From contig JARROD010000241.1 in the NCBI GenBank assembly GCA_037384225.1, forward strand, positions 1-13,275: DNA of 13,275 bases. Reading direction: 5' to 3'. The position numbers were made by a program, and so were the translations under genes. Position 1 is the first letter of the stretch. Each line of letters starts with the position of its first letter. The DNA is from JARROD01 sp037384225. Lineage in GTDB: Bacteria > Pseudomonadota > Gammaproteobacteria > Pseudomonadales > Cellvibrionaceae. Positions 6,204 through 13,275 of the stretch are shown one piece after another. A model generated the notes under the pieces. The model saw nothing but the letters and a program-made list of their open reading frames with translations. It made no database searches and was not told the origin of the DNA.

Positions 6204-7475
6204 ATGGTCAATTTATCCAATAACGTATTTCTTCATTGGGAATCCAAAGTACAATCCTATGCGCGAAACTTTCCCTGTGTATTCGATCGAGCCATCGGCG
6301 CTGAGGTGTGGGATTCGCGCGGCTATCGTTACCTCGACTTTCTCTGCGGTGCCGGCTCATTAAACTATGGCCACAACAATCCGGTATTAAAAGATGCTCT
6401 GATTGAATACATTGAGAGAAACGCGATCACTCACAGTCTCGATCTGCATACAATCGCCAAACAGCGGTTTCTCGAAGCGATGCGAGACATAGTGCTTTTA
6501 CCCCGCAGTATGAATTACGTGATTCAGTTTACCGGCCCCACGGGTGCCAACGCGGTGGAAGCGGCACTAAAAATCGCCCGTAAAGTAACCGGCCGCAGTA
6601 ATATTATCAGTTTTACCAATGCGTTTCACGGCGTAACCATGGGCGCACTGTCAACCACCGGCAGCGAACACCACCGCATTGGCGCCGGGGTACCGCTGCC
6701 GAACACAACGGTTATGCCCTATGCAAATTACTTCGGCGACAATCTCGATACCATTGAATATCTGGAGGCAATGCTTTGCGATCAATCGAGCGGAATCGAT
6801 GAACCGGCGGCGATCATCCTTGAAACGGTTCAGGGAGAAGGTGGTTTAAAATCCGCAAAACCCGACTGGCTTAGACGCTTGCAAACGCTTTGCAACAGTC
6901 GAAATATTCTGCTTATTATCGATGATATTCAGGCCGGTTGCGGTCGTACCGGTACATTTTTCAGTTTTGAAGCCGCCGGCGTGGAACCGGATATTATCAC
7001 CTTATCCAAATCGCTATCCGGCTACGGCCTGCCGCTTTCAGTCGTTATGTTTAAACGCGATCTGGATATTTGGAAACCCGGCGAACACAACGGCACTTTT
7101 CGCGGCAATAACCACGCTTTTGTAACCGCGACGGCGGCCCTGGAATACTACTGGCGATCGCCAAAACTGATGGAGGATGTACGTTCGAAAAGCGCTCTGC
7201 TCACACATCGGCTTAAGGAATTTTTACACTGTTTTCCAGAGCAACTGGTCGGCCTGCGAGGCCGGGGAATGATGCGGGGTATTACTTGTGCGGACCCGCA
7301 ATGGGCGGCGAGAGTGACTGCCAAGGCATTCAAAAACGGTCTGATTATCGAGCGCTCAGGCCCCAAGGATGAAGTGATCAAGTTCCTGATGCCGCTGACA
7401 ATTCAGGAAGCCGAACTCCAGGAAGGTTTGGATATTTTAGAAAGCGCTATGGAAGACGAGGAACTGCGCTTTTAA
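6204..7475 (+). CDS. ectB: diaminobutyrate--2-oxoglutarate aminotransferase (EctB family)
   Basis: The 423-residue enzyme is a class III PLP-dependent aminotransferase that should convert L-aspartate semialdehyde and glutamate to L-2,4-diaminobutyrate and 2-oxoglutarate in the cytoplasm. Diagnostic EctB-type segments are AGSLNYGHNNPVLK (50-63), QFTGPTGANAVEAALK (108-123), ETVQGEGG (207-214), IIDDIQAGCGRTGTFFSFE (238-256) and GEHNGTFRGNN (293-303). The PLP lysine is K269 in TLSKSLSGYGLP, and D240 should bind the cofactor nitrogen. Length is normal for EctB, and the ATG has AAAGGA nine bases upstream. The ectoine genes ectA and ectC are absent; the next gene, 35 bp on, is a polymer synthetase. 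Here the enzyme therefore probably supplies diaminobutyrate as a monomer, not for ectoine. The symbol marks the family, not an ectoine role. Confidence 0.92.
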   Translation: MVNLSNNVFLHWESKVQSYARNFPCVFDRAIGAEVWDSRGYRYLDFLCGAGSLNYGHNNPVLKDALIEYIERNAITHSLDLHTIAKQRFLEAMRDIVLLPRSMNYVIQFTGPTGANAVEAALKIARKVTGRSNIISFTNAFHGVTMGALSTTGSEHHRIGAGVPLPNTTVMPYANYFGDNLDTIEYLEAMLCDQSSGIDEPAAIILETVQGEGGLKSAKPDWLRRLQTLCNSRNILLIIDDIQAGCGRTGTFFSFEAAGVEPDIITLSKSLSGYGLPLSVVMFKRDLDIWKPGEHNGTFRGNNHAFVTATAALEYYWRSPKLMEDVRSKSALLTHRLKEFLHCFPEQLVGLRGRGMMRGITCADPQWAARVTAKAFKNGLIIERSGPKDEVIKFLMPLTIQEAELQEGLDILESAMEDEELRF

Positions 7476-7510
7476 GGCGAGGCATTACCTGAATTGGAGT
7501 CTGGAATAAA

Positions 7511-7657
7511 ATGTTAACCTGCACAAACTACGATAATTCCATTCGTTGGCGCGAGGGAGAGCGGCTGGCCGATCTGTTTGAGCGGCGTTGCGATACCCTG
7601 GTGGCCGCCGGGAAAAAAGCTGGCCAATCAGGCTGCGCGCTACCTACTGGCGCGTGA
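7511..7657 (+). pseudogene. displaced N-terminus of the polymer synthetase
   Basis: From ATG 7511, with GGAG at 7496-7499 upstream, a 48-codon frame reads IRWREGERLADLFERRCD followed by TLVAAGK. This is the usual N-terminal run of Pls-type synthetases as I know them. It leaves the synthetase frame at the A6 tract (7613-7618) and stops at 7655-7657. The family normally continues with a block of about 20 residues holding adenylation motif A1 (LTYxEL) before the A-N-Q-x-A-R-Y-L helix. Here that helix follows immediately in the +1 frame. So a short deletion, with or without a homopolymer error, seems to have removed A1 and shifted the frame. Confidence 0.65.
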
Positions 7658-10600
7658 CATAAGACCTGGCGATAGGGTAGGGCTGTTATTTGACAACCCA
7701 ATATACACTTATATTGCCCTCCTGGCGGTGGTGAAAATTAACGCCGCCTATGTTCCACTGGACCCGGGTTTTCCCGCTGATCGAATGGGGTTTATTATTG
7801 ACGATGCCAATATAAAAACCCTGGTGACCTTATCGCACTTCAGGTTTCAGCTCAATCAGTTCCCTATCCCGAAACTGGTTCTCGATCTGGATAAAGACAT
7901 TATCTCGGAGCAAGACAATAGTCGTCTGACCGAGGTGGAAACCGGTCCAGTGCTTGATCAACTCTGCTATATAATCTACACCTCCGGTTCCACAGGTCGT
8001 CCCAAAGGGGTAGCGGTCGAGCAACCCAGTATTTGTAACTTTGTCGAAGTCGCCCGGGAAGTCTATGGGATTACCGACTGCGACAGAGTGTATCAAGGTA
8101 TGACCATCGCCTTTGATTTTTCGGTAGAAGAACTCTGGGTACCACTGATTGCCGGTGCAACGCTCATTCCAGGTACCTCGGAGACAAAGTTGGTGGGCAG
8201 AGACCTCAGTGACTTTCTGCACAAATACCGGGTAACGGCACTGTGCTGTGTGCCCACACTGCTGGCGACTATTGACGAGGATCTGCCGTTATTGCGTTTT
8301 TTGTTGGTTTCCGGGGAAGCCTGTCCCCAGGATCTGGTGGTCAGATGGCACCGCCCCGGGCGCACCATCATCAACGCCTATGGCCCGACGGAAGCCACAG
8401 TGACTGCCACGGCTGTTACATTGCACCCCGACAAGCCCGTGACCATCGGTCAACCGCTGCCCACCTATTCCATTGTTATACTCGATCAGTCTGAAAATCA
8501 CATGGTGCCGGAGGGGGAACTGGGGGAAATATGTATTGCCGGGATAGGTCTGGCGAAAGGCTATGTCAATCGCGAAGAACTTACCTGCAAGCGTTTTATT
8601 CCGGATTTTCTCACCATTAGCAACAACCCCTCCGGTCGCCTCTACCGGACCGGCGATCTGGGTTGCATCAATGCCGAGGGGGAAATCGAATACCACGGCC
8701 GCATCGACGAGCAGGTGAAAGTTCGCGGTTATCGCATTGAACTCACGGAAATTGAATCCGTACTCCTGCAATTGCCAAATATTGCCCAGGCGGTCGTCAA
8801 TGTCTGCGAACCCGAGCCCGGGCTAAAAGAACTGGCGGCATACTACACGCTTAAGAATTCCGAACTCGATGCCACATCGGCGCGAGAAATCGCGCAGGCA
8901 TTACGCAAGCAATTACCGGGCTATATGGTTCCGGTTTATTACCGGCAAATGGATTGCATACCGATGCTGCCGAGTAACAAGGCCGATCGCAAGCAGCTAC
9001 CTGCTCCCGAAGGACCGCGATTGGTGGCTGCTTCCGGCACCTATGTGGCGCCGCGCAACAGTTTGGAACTTACCGTTGCCAAAACCCTGGCCGAGACCCT
9101 GGGTCTGGAGCAGGTTTCTATCAACGATAATTTTTTTAGCGAACTGGGCGCCCACTCGCTGTTAATGGCCCGTTTTTGCGCGGCGCTTAGAGAAGAGATA
9201 GCTACACCGGTATCCATGCGGGAAGTGTATGTGTATCCGAGCGTTGCGCAACTCGCCGGGTATATACAGGAGGTATTAAACGAGGGAACAGCCGAAACAG
9301 ATAAAAGCCGGCAGATTCCGCCGCTCAGAATTGCCTCCAACGTCGAATACTACACCTGTGGTGCGCTGCAGATATTATATTATGCGGCCCTGTTTTATCT
9401 CGGCTTTAGCCTGATGGTATACTCAATTACCTGGATAGCGGGTGGCGCCACACCTATCGATTATTATCAGCGTACATCTTTGGCTATGGTTGCGCTTTTT
9501 CTTTTCTCTTGCGCTTTACCCATAGCCGTAAAATGGCTGGTCATCGGCCGCTGGAAGCCGGAAGTGATCCCCGTCTGGAGCTTGAAATACTTTCGTTTCT
9601 GGGCTGTTAAGTTGCTTATTCAATCCAGCCCCCTGGTCATGTTCAGAGGCCAGCCTCTCTACAACGTCTACCTGCGGTTGCTGGGTGCAAAAATAGGTCG
9701 CAACGTGGTTATCGAATCCTCTGCAATACCGGTATGCACTGATCTTCTGAGCATTGGTGACAATGTCGTATTGAGCAAAGACTCCCTGTTATTCGGCTAC
9801 CGGGCTGTCTCCAACGTTATTTATACAGGCAGTATCAGCATCGGCAGTAACACCTTCATCGGCGAGGCCAGTGTATTGGAAATCGACAGTGTGATGGAGG
9901 ACGGGACCCAGTTGGGGCACTGTTCGTCTCTGTGCGCCGGGCAGAGGCTCGCCAGTGGTAAGCACTATCACGGCTCTCCCGCTGTAGAGACAAGCACCCA
10001 GTATTGCACTGTAGAGCCGAGACACTGTTCCCTGTTGAGAAAAATTATCTACTCGAGCCTGCCGCTATGTTCTATGTTTTTGATCGCTCCCGCCAGTATA
10101 CTGGCGATTTTTTATCTGGCTCTGTTTGCGGCTGAACACCATCTTGCGCTACCAACGGAACTCTCGGCTTATTCAGAATTCTCACTTGCAGTTGCTTACA
10201 AAATACTGGTTTTTTCCAGTTATATATTTATTGCCACTTTATTTATCGGTCTGGCGACAGTGGCCGCACTGCCGCGCTTGCTCAGCCTGTTGATCAAAGA
10301 AAACCGGGTTTATGTATTATACGGTGTGCGTTACTGGGTTTTTAAGGCAATCAAAGGGATAAGCAACTCAAAATTTTATAATCTGCTGTTTGGCGACAGT
10401 TCCTATATCGTCTACTACTTGCAATTTATCGGCTACAACCTTTCCAAGGTCGTTCAAACCGGCTCCAATTTTGGGGTGTCGCAAAAACACGATTCACCGT
10501 TGCTGTGCAACATCGGCACCAATACCATGGTGGCCGACGGCCTGTCGATGATGAATGCCGAAGTTTCCAGCACGTCGTTTCGACTCTCAAGGGTTACCAT

Positions 10601-11471
10601 TGGCGATAACAACTTTTTAGGAAATAGTGTTCACTATCCCGCCCAGGGGAAAACCGGCAATAACTGTTTGCTCGCCACCAAAGTCATGATCCCCATCGAC
10701 GGGCCCGTGCGGGAAAATACCGGACTTTTGGGCGCCCCCTGTTTCGAAATTCCCAGATCCAGTTGCCGGGACGCGAGTGTTGCCACCCTTGATGAACGGA
10801 CCCGACAAAGACGCTTGAAACAAAAAAATAAATACAATCTTGCGACCATGGCTTTGTTTCTCCTTGTCCGTTGGGTTTATATGTCGATCTCCCTTATTAT
10901 TTTTTATTATTTTATAACACACTTTCTTGATCACGGCCTGATCACGGGAATAATACTTTTTGTACTTTTTCCTTTATTTACTATCGGCTACTTTGTCTTG
11001 GTGGAGCGGGCGAGCTTGAGGTTTCGCAGAATGAAACCTCAAATCGTCTCAATATACGACCGGCGCTTCTGGCAAGTCGAACGCTATTGGAAGCTTTCAG
11101 AGGATCGTGTAGCGGGCCTTTTTAAGGGAACGCCGTTTAAAAACATCATTACACGGCTCTTAGGCGTGAAGATAGGCAAAAAAGTGTTTGACGATGGCTG
11201 TGGTATGTCGGAAAAAACGCTGGTTGAAATCGGTGATTACTGCACGCTGAACGAGCGCAGCTTTTTACAGTCTCACTCACTTGAAGAGGGCGTTTTTAAA
11301 TCCGACTTTATAACGTTAGACAAGGGTTGCACCGTCGGCACCGACGCCCTTGTGCATTATGGCGTTAAAGCCAATGAAAGTGTGGTTATCGATGCGGAAT
11401 CCTTTGTGATGAAAGGCGAAGTGGCCAAACCCCATACACGCTGGCGAGGCAACCCCGCAAAAATGGTGTAG
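7578..11471 (+). CDS. Pls-type poly(amino acid) synthetase (A-T-membrane NRPS)
   Basis: The product resembles epsilon-poly-L-lysine synthetase, a single-module membrane NRPS that chains one diamino acid through side-chain amide bonds without a classical condensation or thioesterase domain. Numbered from TTG 7578: adenylation domain to about 475, with A3 YTSGSTGRPKG (134-144), A4 FDFSVEE (179-185), A5 NAYGPTE (266-272), A7 YRTGD (356-360), A8 GRIDEQVKVRGYRIE (374-388) and catalytic K468. The carrier domain's phosphopantetheine serine is S527 in LGAHSLL. Six hydrophobic segments follow, near 595-620, 634-656, 824-852, 869-900, 1090-1115 and 1119-1142. They separate three soluble regions with left-handed beta-helix repeats such as LLGAKIGRNVVI. 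Specificity residues read by eye are D180, F181, E184, C223, L243, S245, A267, V275, T276, K468. Adjacent diaminobutyrate aminotransferase suggests a poly-diaminobutyrate product. The TTG has no ribosome binding site; translation probably should begin at ATG 7511, so the gene is frameshifted. Confidence 0.85.
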   Translation: MSGVAIPWWPPGKKLANQAARYLLARDIRPGDRVGLLFDNPIYTYIALLAVVKINAAYVPLDPGFPADRMGFIIDDANIKTLVTLSHFRFQLNQFPIPKLVLDLDKDIISEQDNSRLTEVETGPVLDQLCYIIYTSGSTGRPKGVAVEQPSICNFVEVAREVYGITDCDRVYQGMTIAFDFSVEELWVPLIAGATLIPGTSETKLVGRDLSDFLHKYRVTALCCVPTLLATIDEDLPLLRFLLVSGEACPQDLVVRWHRPGRTIINAYGPTEATVTATAVTLHPDKPVTIGQPLPTYSIVILDQSENHMVPEGELGEICIAGIGLAKGYVNREELTCKRFIPDFLTISNNPSGRLYRTGDLGCINAEGEIEYHGRIDEQVKVRGYRIELTEIESVLLQLPNIAQAVVNVCEPEPGLKELAAYYTLKNSELDATSAREIAQALRKQLPGYMVPVYYRQMDCIPMLPSNKADRKQLPAPEGPRLVAASGTYVAPRNSLELTVAKTLAETLGLEQVSINDNFFSELGAHSLLMARFCAALREEIATPVSMREVYVYPSVAQLAGYIQEVLNEGTAETDKSRQIPPLRIASNVEYYTCGALQILYYAALFYLGFSLMVYSITWIAGGATPIDYYQRTSLAMVALFLFSCALPIAVKWLVIGRWKPEVIPVWSLKYFRFWAVKLLIQSSPLVMFRGQPLYNVYLRLLGAKIGRNVVIESSAIPVCTDLLSIGDNVVLSKDSLLFGYRAVSNVIYTGSISIGSNTFIGEASVLEIDSVMEDGTQLGHCSSLCAGQRLASGKHYHGSPAVETSTQYCTVEPRHCSLLRKIIYSSLPLCSMFLIAPASILAIFYLALFAAEHHLALPTELSAYSEFSLAVAYKILVFSSYIFIATLFIGLATVAALPRLLSLLIKENRVYVLYGVRYWVFKAIKGISNSKFYNLLFGDSSYIVYYLQFIGYNLSKVVQTGSNFGVSQKHDSPLLCNIGTNTMVADGLSMMNAEVSSTSFRLSRVTIGDNNFLGNSVHYPAQGKTGNNCLLATKVMIPIDGPVRENTGLLGAPCFEIPRSSCRDASVATLDERTRQRRLKQKNKYNLATMALFLLVRWVYMSISLIIFYYFITHFLDHGLITGIILFVLFPLFTIGYFVLVERASLRFRRMKPQIVSIYDRRFWQVERYWKLSEDRVAGLFKGTPFKNIITRLLGVKIGKKVFDDGCGMSEKTLVEIGDYCTLNERSFLQSHSLEEGVFKSDFITLDKGCTVGTDALVHYGVKANESVVIDAESFVMKGEVAKPHTRWRGNPAKMV

Positions 11472-11496
11472 GTTGCTACAATCAAATCGGCATAAT

Positions 11497-11502
11497 AGGA
11501 GG
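11497..11502 (+). promoter_or_regulatory. perfect Shine-Dalgarno AGGAGG for the barrel gene
   Basis: AGGAGG lies 7 bases before the ATG at 11510. This fixes the start of the outer-membrane gene even though the encoded N-terminus lacks a recognisable signal peptide. Confidence 0.8.
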
Positions 11503-11509
11503 TATCGTT

Positions 11510-13132
11510 ATGCTTACACCCCTGGAGTACTGGCTCCCGCCTGAACAGTCAGAGGTTGCCATAGTCAGATCGGCCAAGCACTGGCAACAACAGACCCAGA
11601 GTGATGGAATAGGCAATGAAAGTGCCGCTTTGGCGCTGATACACCGGGCCTTCACCCATAAAACAGCGCCCGGTATTCGCAGTGGTGACAAACGTCCCGC
11701 CGAACAACTGACAGTGGAAGTCTTCCGGCGTCCATTGACCCTAAGCGGTGAAGTAGAATTTACGGTGACACACAAGCGCAACTTTTCGCTGGGCTCCACC
11801 GCAGAGGACAGTTCCGATCAAGGCAATGATGACGAGGGCATTGTCGATGCAGAAATTGTCGACGAAGACAATGCCGATGAATTCGGCTTCGATGAAGACA
11901 ATGGAGATGACGACAATGGCAATGACGACTCGACAATCGAAGACAATTCTCTGAGTGTCGAATTATATTACCCACTGTCGAATACTGCCTCCGTATTTGC
12001 CAGTGCAACAGGCAACCACACGGTTACCTATTTGGCCGGCGACAAACGCTCGAGCGACTGGGAGCTGGAACTCGATCAGTTTTGGTTTGCCATAGATGAA
12101 CTTTTCGACTCCGATTTCGATTTCAGATTGGGCAAACAGTATTTTTACGACGACCGCCAGTGGTGGTGGGACACAGTCCTTGACAGCGTCAGTATCAGTT
12201 ACTGGGGGGACTCTATCAGCTTTGAACTGGCGGTAGGGGAGGACATGATTGTCCTTTCAAACCGAGAAAGCAGCCTCAATCCGGAAGATAAAGACATCCT
12301 TTCGGTTTTAGGCCAACTGGACTGGCAGGTGCTTGACGATCACACACTGAGTCTGTTTTTTATTTCCAAGAAAGATCATTCCACAACGGAGCGACCGGAC
12401 GCCGTTATTGCGCCCGACAAGGAAGACGCCGTCGATATGGACCTGCGCTGGTTTGGTTTACGCGCCTCGGGCTATTGGGACACCGACTGGGGGTTCTTTA
12501 ATTATTGGGTGGATACCGCACGGGTAAGGGGAAAGGAGACAGTTATAGACTTTGAAGCGGAGGAACTCGGCAATTTAATGGTCGCAATGGACAGCGAGAC
12601 TTTTACCGTCGATGGCTGGGCTCTGGACCTGGGGTTAACCTGGGAAGCCGACCTGAGTTGGAACCCCTTCCTGACCTTGAGCTATGCTATCGGCTCCGGC
12701 ACAAGCGACGCGGAGGAATACCGGGACAATTCATTTCGCCAAAGCGGCATGCAGAGCAATATTAACACTTACAACGACATCAACTATATACTTTACTACG
12801 GTGAACTGCTGGACCCGGAACTTTCCAACCTCCGCATAGCGACACTGGCCGCGGGCATGCCGCTGCTCGACAACAGTTCGCTTCAAATCGCGTATCATAA
12901 ATACGCGCAATACAAACCCGCTGATTTTCTACGCAGCGCCGCCCTGGATAGCTATCCCTCCGGCGAGGATAGCGATATCGGTGAAGAAATGGATCTAATC
13001 ATCGGTCTGGAAGAGTGGGTTCACTGGGAATTGGAATTTATCGCCGCCGTTTTCAAAGCCGGAGATGCCTACGACCTTTCCTCGGATGAACTGGTCAAGA
13101 GTATTTATTTTAAGATTAATTATAATTTTTAA
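11510..13132 (+). CDS. highly acidic AlgE-like outer-membrane export barrel
   Basis: The 540-residue protein has alternating aromatic/polar beta-strand patterns throughout (FDFRLGKQYFYDD, RWFGLRASGYWD, FLTLSYAIGSG) and ends SIYFKINYNF with the terminal phenylalanine used by the Bam machinery. The pattern fits the alginate-export (AlgE-like) porin family. The first barrel strand appears to be PLTLSGEVEFTVTHKRNF (75-92). An Asp/Glu/Asn-rich insert (about 98-147) follows, probably an extracellular loop between strands 1 and 2. By hand count there are roughly 105 Asp plus Glu against 36 Lys plus Arg. AlgE passes a polyanion through a basic pore; an acidic version next to a polycation synthetase suggests export of that polymer. 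Residues 1-65 contain no hydrophobic signal sequence, odd for an outer-membrane protein. It lies 38 bp after the synthetase, in the same operon. Confidence 0.75.
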   Translation: MLTPLEYWLPPEQSEVAIVRSAKHWQQQTQSDGIGNESAALALIHRAFTHKTAPGIRSGDKRPAEQLTVEVFRRPLTLSGEVEFTVTHKRNFSLGSTAEDSSDQGNDDEGIVDAEIVDEDNADEFGFDEDNGDDDNGNDDSTIEDNSLSVELYYPLSNTASVFASATGNHTVTYLAGDKRSSDWELELDQFWFAIDELFDSDFDFRLGKQYFYDDRQWWWDTVLDSVSISYWGDSISFELAVGEDMIVLSNRESSLNPEDKDILSVLGQLDWQVLDDHTLSLFFISKKDHSTTERPDAVIAPDKEDAVDMDLRWFGLRASGYWDTDWGFFNYWVDTARVRGKETVIDFEAEELGNLMVAMDSETFTVDGWALDLGLTWEADLSWNPFLTLSYAIGSGTSDAEEYRDNSFRQSGMQSNINTYNDINYILYYGELLDPELSNLRIATLAAGMPLLDNSSLQIAYHKYAQYKPADFLRSAALDSYPSGEDSDIGEEMDLIIGLEEWVHWELEFIAAVFKAGDAYDLSSDELVKSIYFKINYNF

Positions 13133-13154
13133 ATGCTGAACTGACACGTGTCTG

Positions 13155-13182
13155 GACCGGCCCTCCTCGAGACCGGCCCTCC
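13155..13182. repeat. 12-bp direct repeat pair
   Basis: GACCGGCCCTCC occurs at 13155-13166 and again at 13171-13182. The pair follows the barrel gene. It may be part of the repeat unit that begins next to it; no terminator shape with a T-run is seen here. Confidence 0.5.
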
Positions 13183-13195
13183 AGGCCAGGGGATT

Positions 13196-13275
13196 GGATT
13201 GGGGGCGAACAGTCTACCTTCAGTAGTTCCCGCCGCTGGGTGCCATCGATGTCGCTTGATGTTCACCCCCAATCC
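13196..13275. repeat. 16-bp inverted repeat pair at the window edge
   Basis: GGATTGGGGGCGAACA (13196-13211) and TGTTCACCCCCAATCC (13260-13275) are inverted copies with one mismatch, separated by 48 bases. The right arm ends exactly at the window edge, so its full extent is unknown. It could be a miniature element or a large stem-loop closing the operon. Confidence 0.5.

Noticed and set aside
6204..7475. Ectoine biosynthesis locus
   Set aside because: The aminotransferase is EctB-like, but no ectA or ectC is nearby and the following gene is a polymer synthetase.
7606..7625. Programmed ribosomal frameshift at the A6 tract
   Set aside because: The slip needed is +1, not the -1 typical of A AAA AAG sites, and it would still leave motif A1 missing; a deletion explains more.
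1..13275. CRISPR array, tRNA or rRNA genes
   Set aside because: No regularly spaced direct repeats and no tRNA- or rRNA-like segment was seen on either strand.

Overview
The window looks like chromosomal DNA of a Gram-negative gammaproteobacterium, probably a free-living marine or Cellvibrionales-type lineage. The evidence is a REP-associated tyrosine transposase with gammaproteobacterial-type flanking repeats, an AlgE-type outer-membrane barrel, an EctB-family aminotransferase and strong AGGAGG ribosome binding sites. The genus cannot be fixed from the sequence alone.

Layout. Positions 1-1000 are almost gene-free. They hold a possible gene tail, a 178-bp MITE-like element with 25-bp inverted ends, and a broken fragment of a secreted Cys-containing protein on the minus strand, apparently cut by two different elements. 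Positions 947-1882 are a RAYT transposase with its own promoter, bracketed by inverted GGGGTCAGGTCTTGA repeats. Positions 1909-4694 are a two-gene operon of membrane-linked GTPases overlapping by 4 bp. Positions 4694-6203 are a 1.5-kb AT-rich gap with a 192-bp element carrying 23-bp inverted ends, two diverged copies of a structured repeat and a long hairpin, but no convincing gene.

Positions 6204-13132 hold the main interest: a compact three-gene operon with gaps of 35-40 bp. The genes are (1) an EctB-type L-2,4-diaminobutyrate aminotransferase without ectA or ectC, (2) a single-module NRPS-like membrane synthetase with the architecture of epsilon-poly-L-lysine synthetase (adenylation, carrier protein, six membrane segments, three left-handed beta-helix/condensation-like soluble domains), and (3) a very acidic AlgE-like outer-membrane barrel. 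The simplest reading is that the aminotransferase makes diaminobutyrate, the synthetase polymerises it into a cationic isopeptide-linked homopolymer (poly-Dab), and the acidic barrel carries the polycation through the outer membrane, as a charge-inverted counterpart of AlgE and alginate. This is inferred from domain architecture and gene order.

Two oddities bear on whether the operon works here. The start of the synthetase is broken: the recognisable N-terminus begins at ATG 7511 in another frame, and about 20 residues including adenylation motif A1 are missing at the junction near 7610-7620. The barrel has an excellent ribosome binding site but no visible signal peptide. The window ends in a 16-bp inverted repeat pair that may be the edge of another repeat element.
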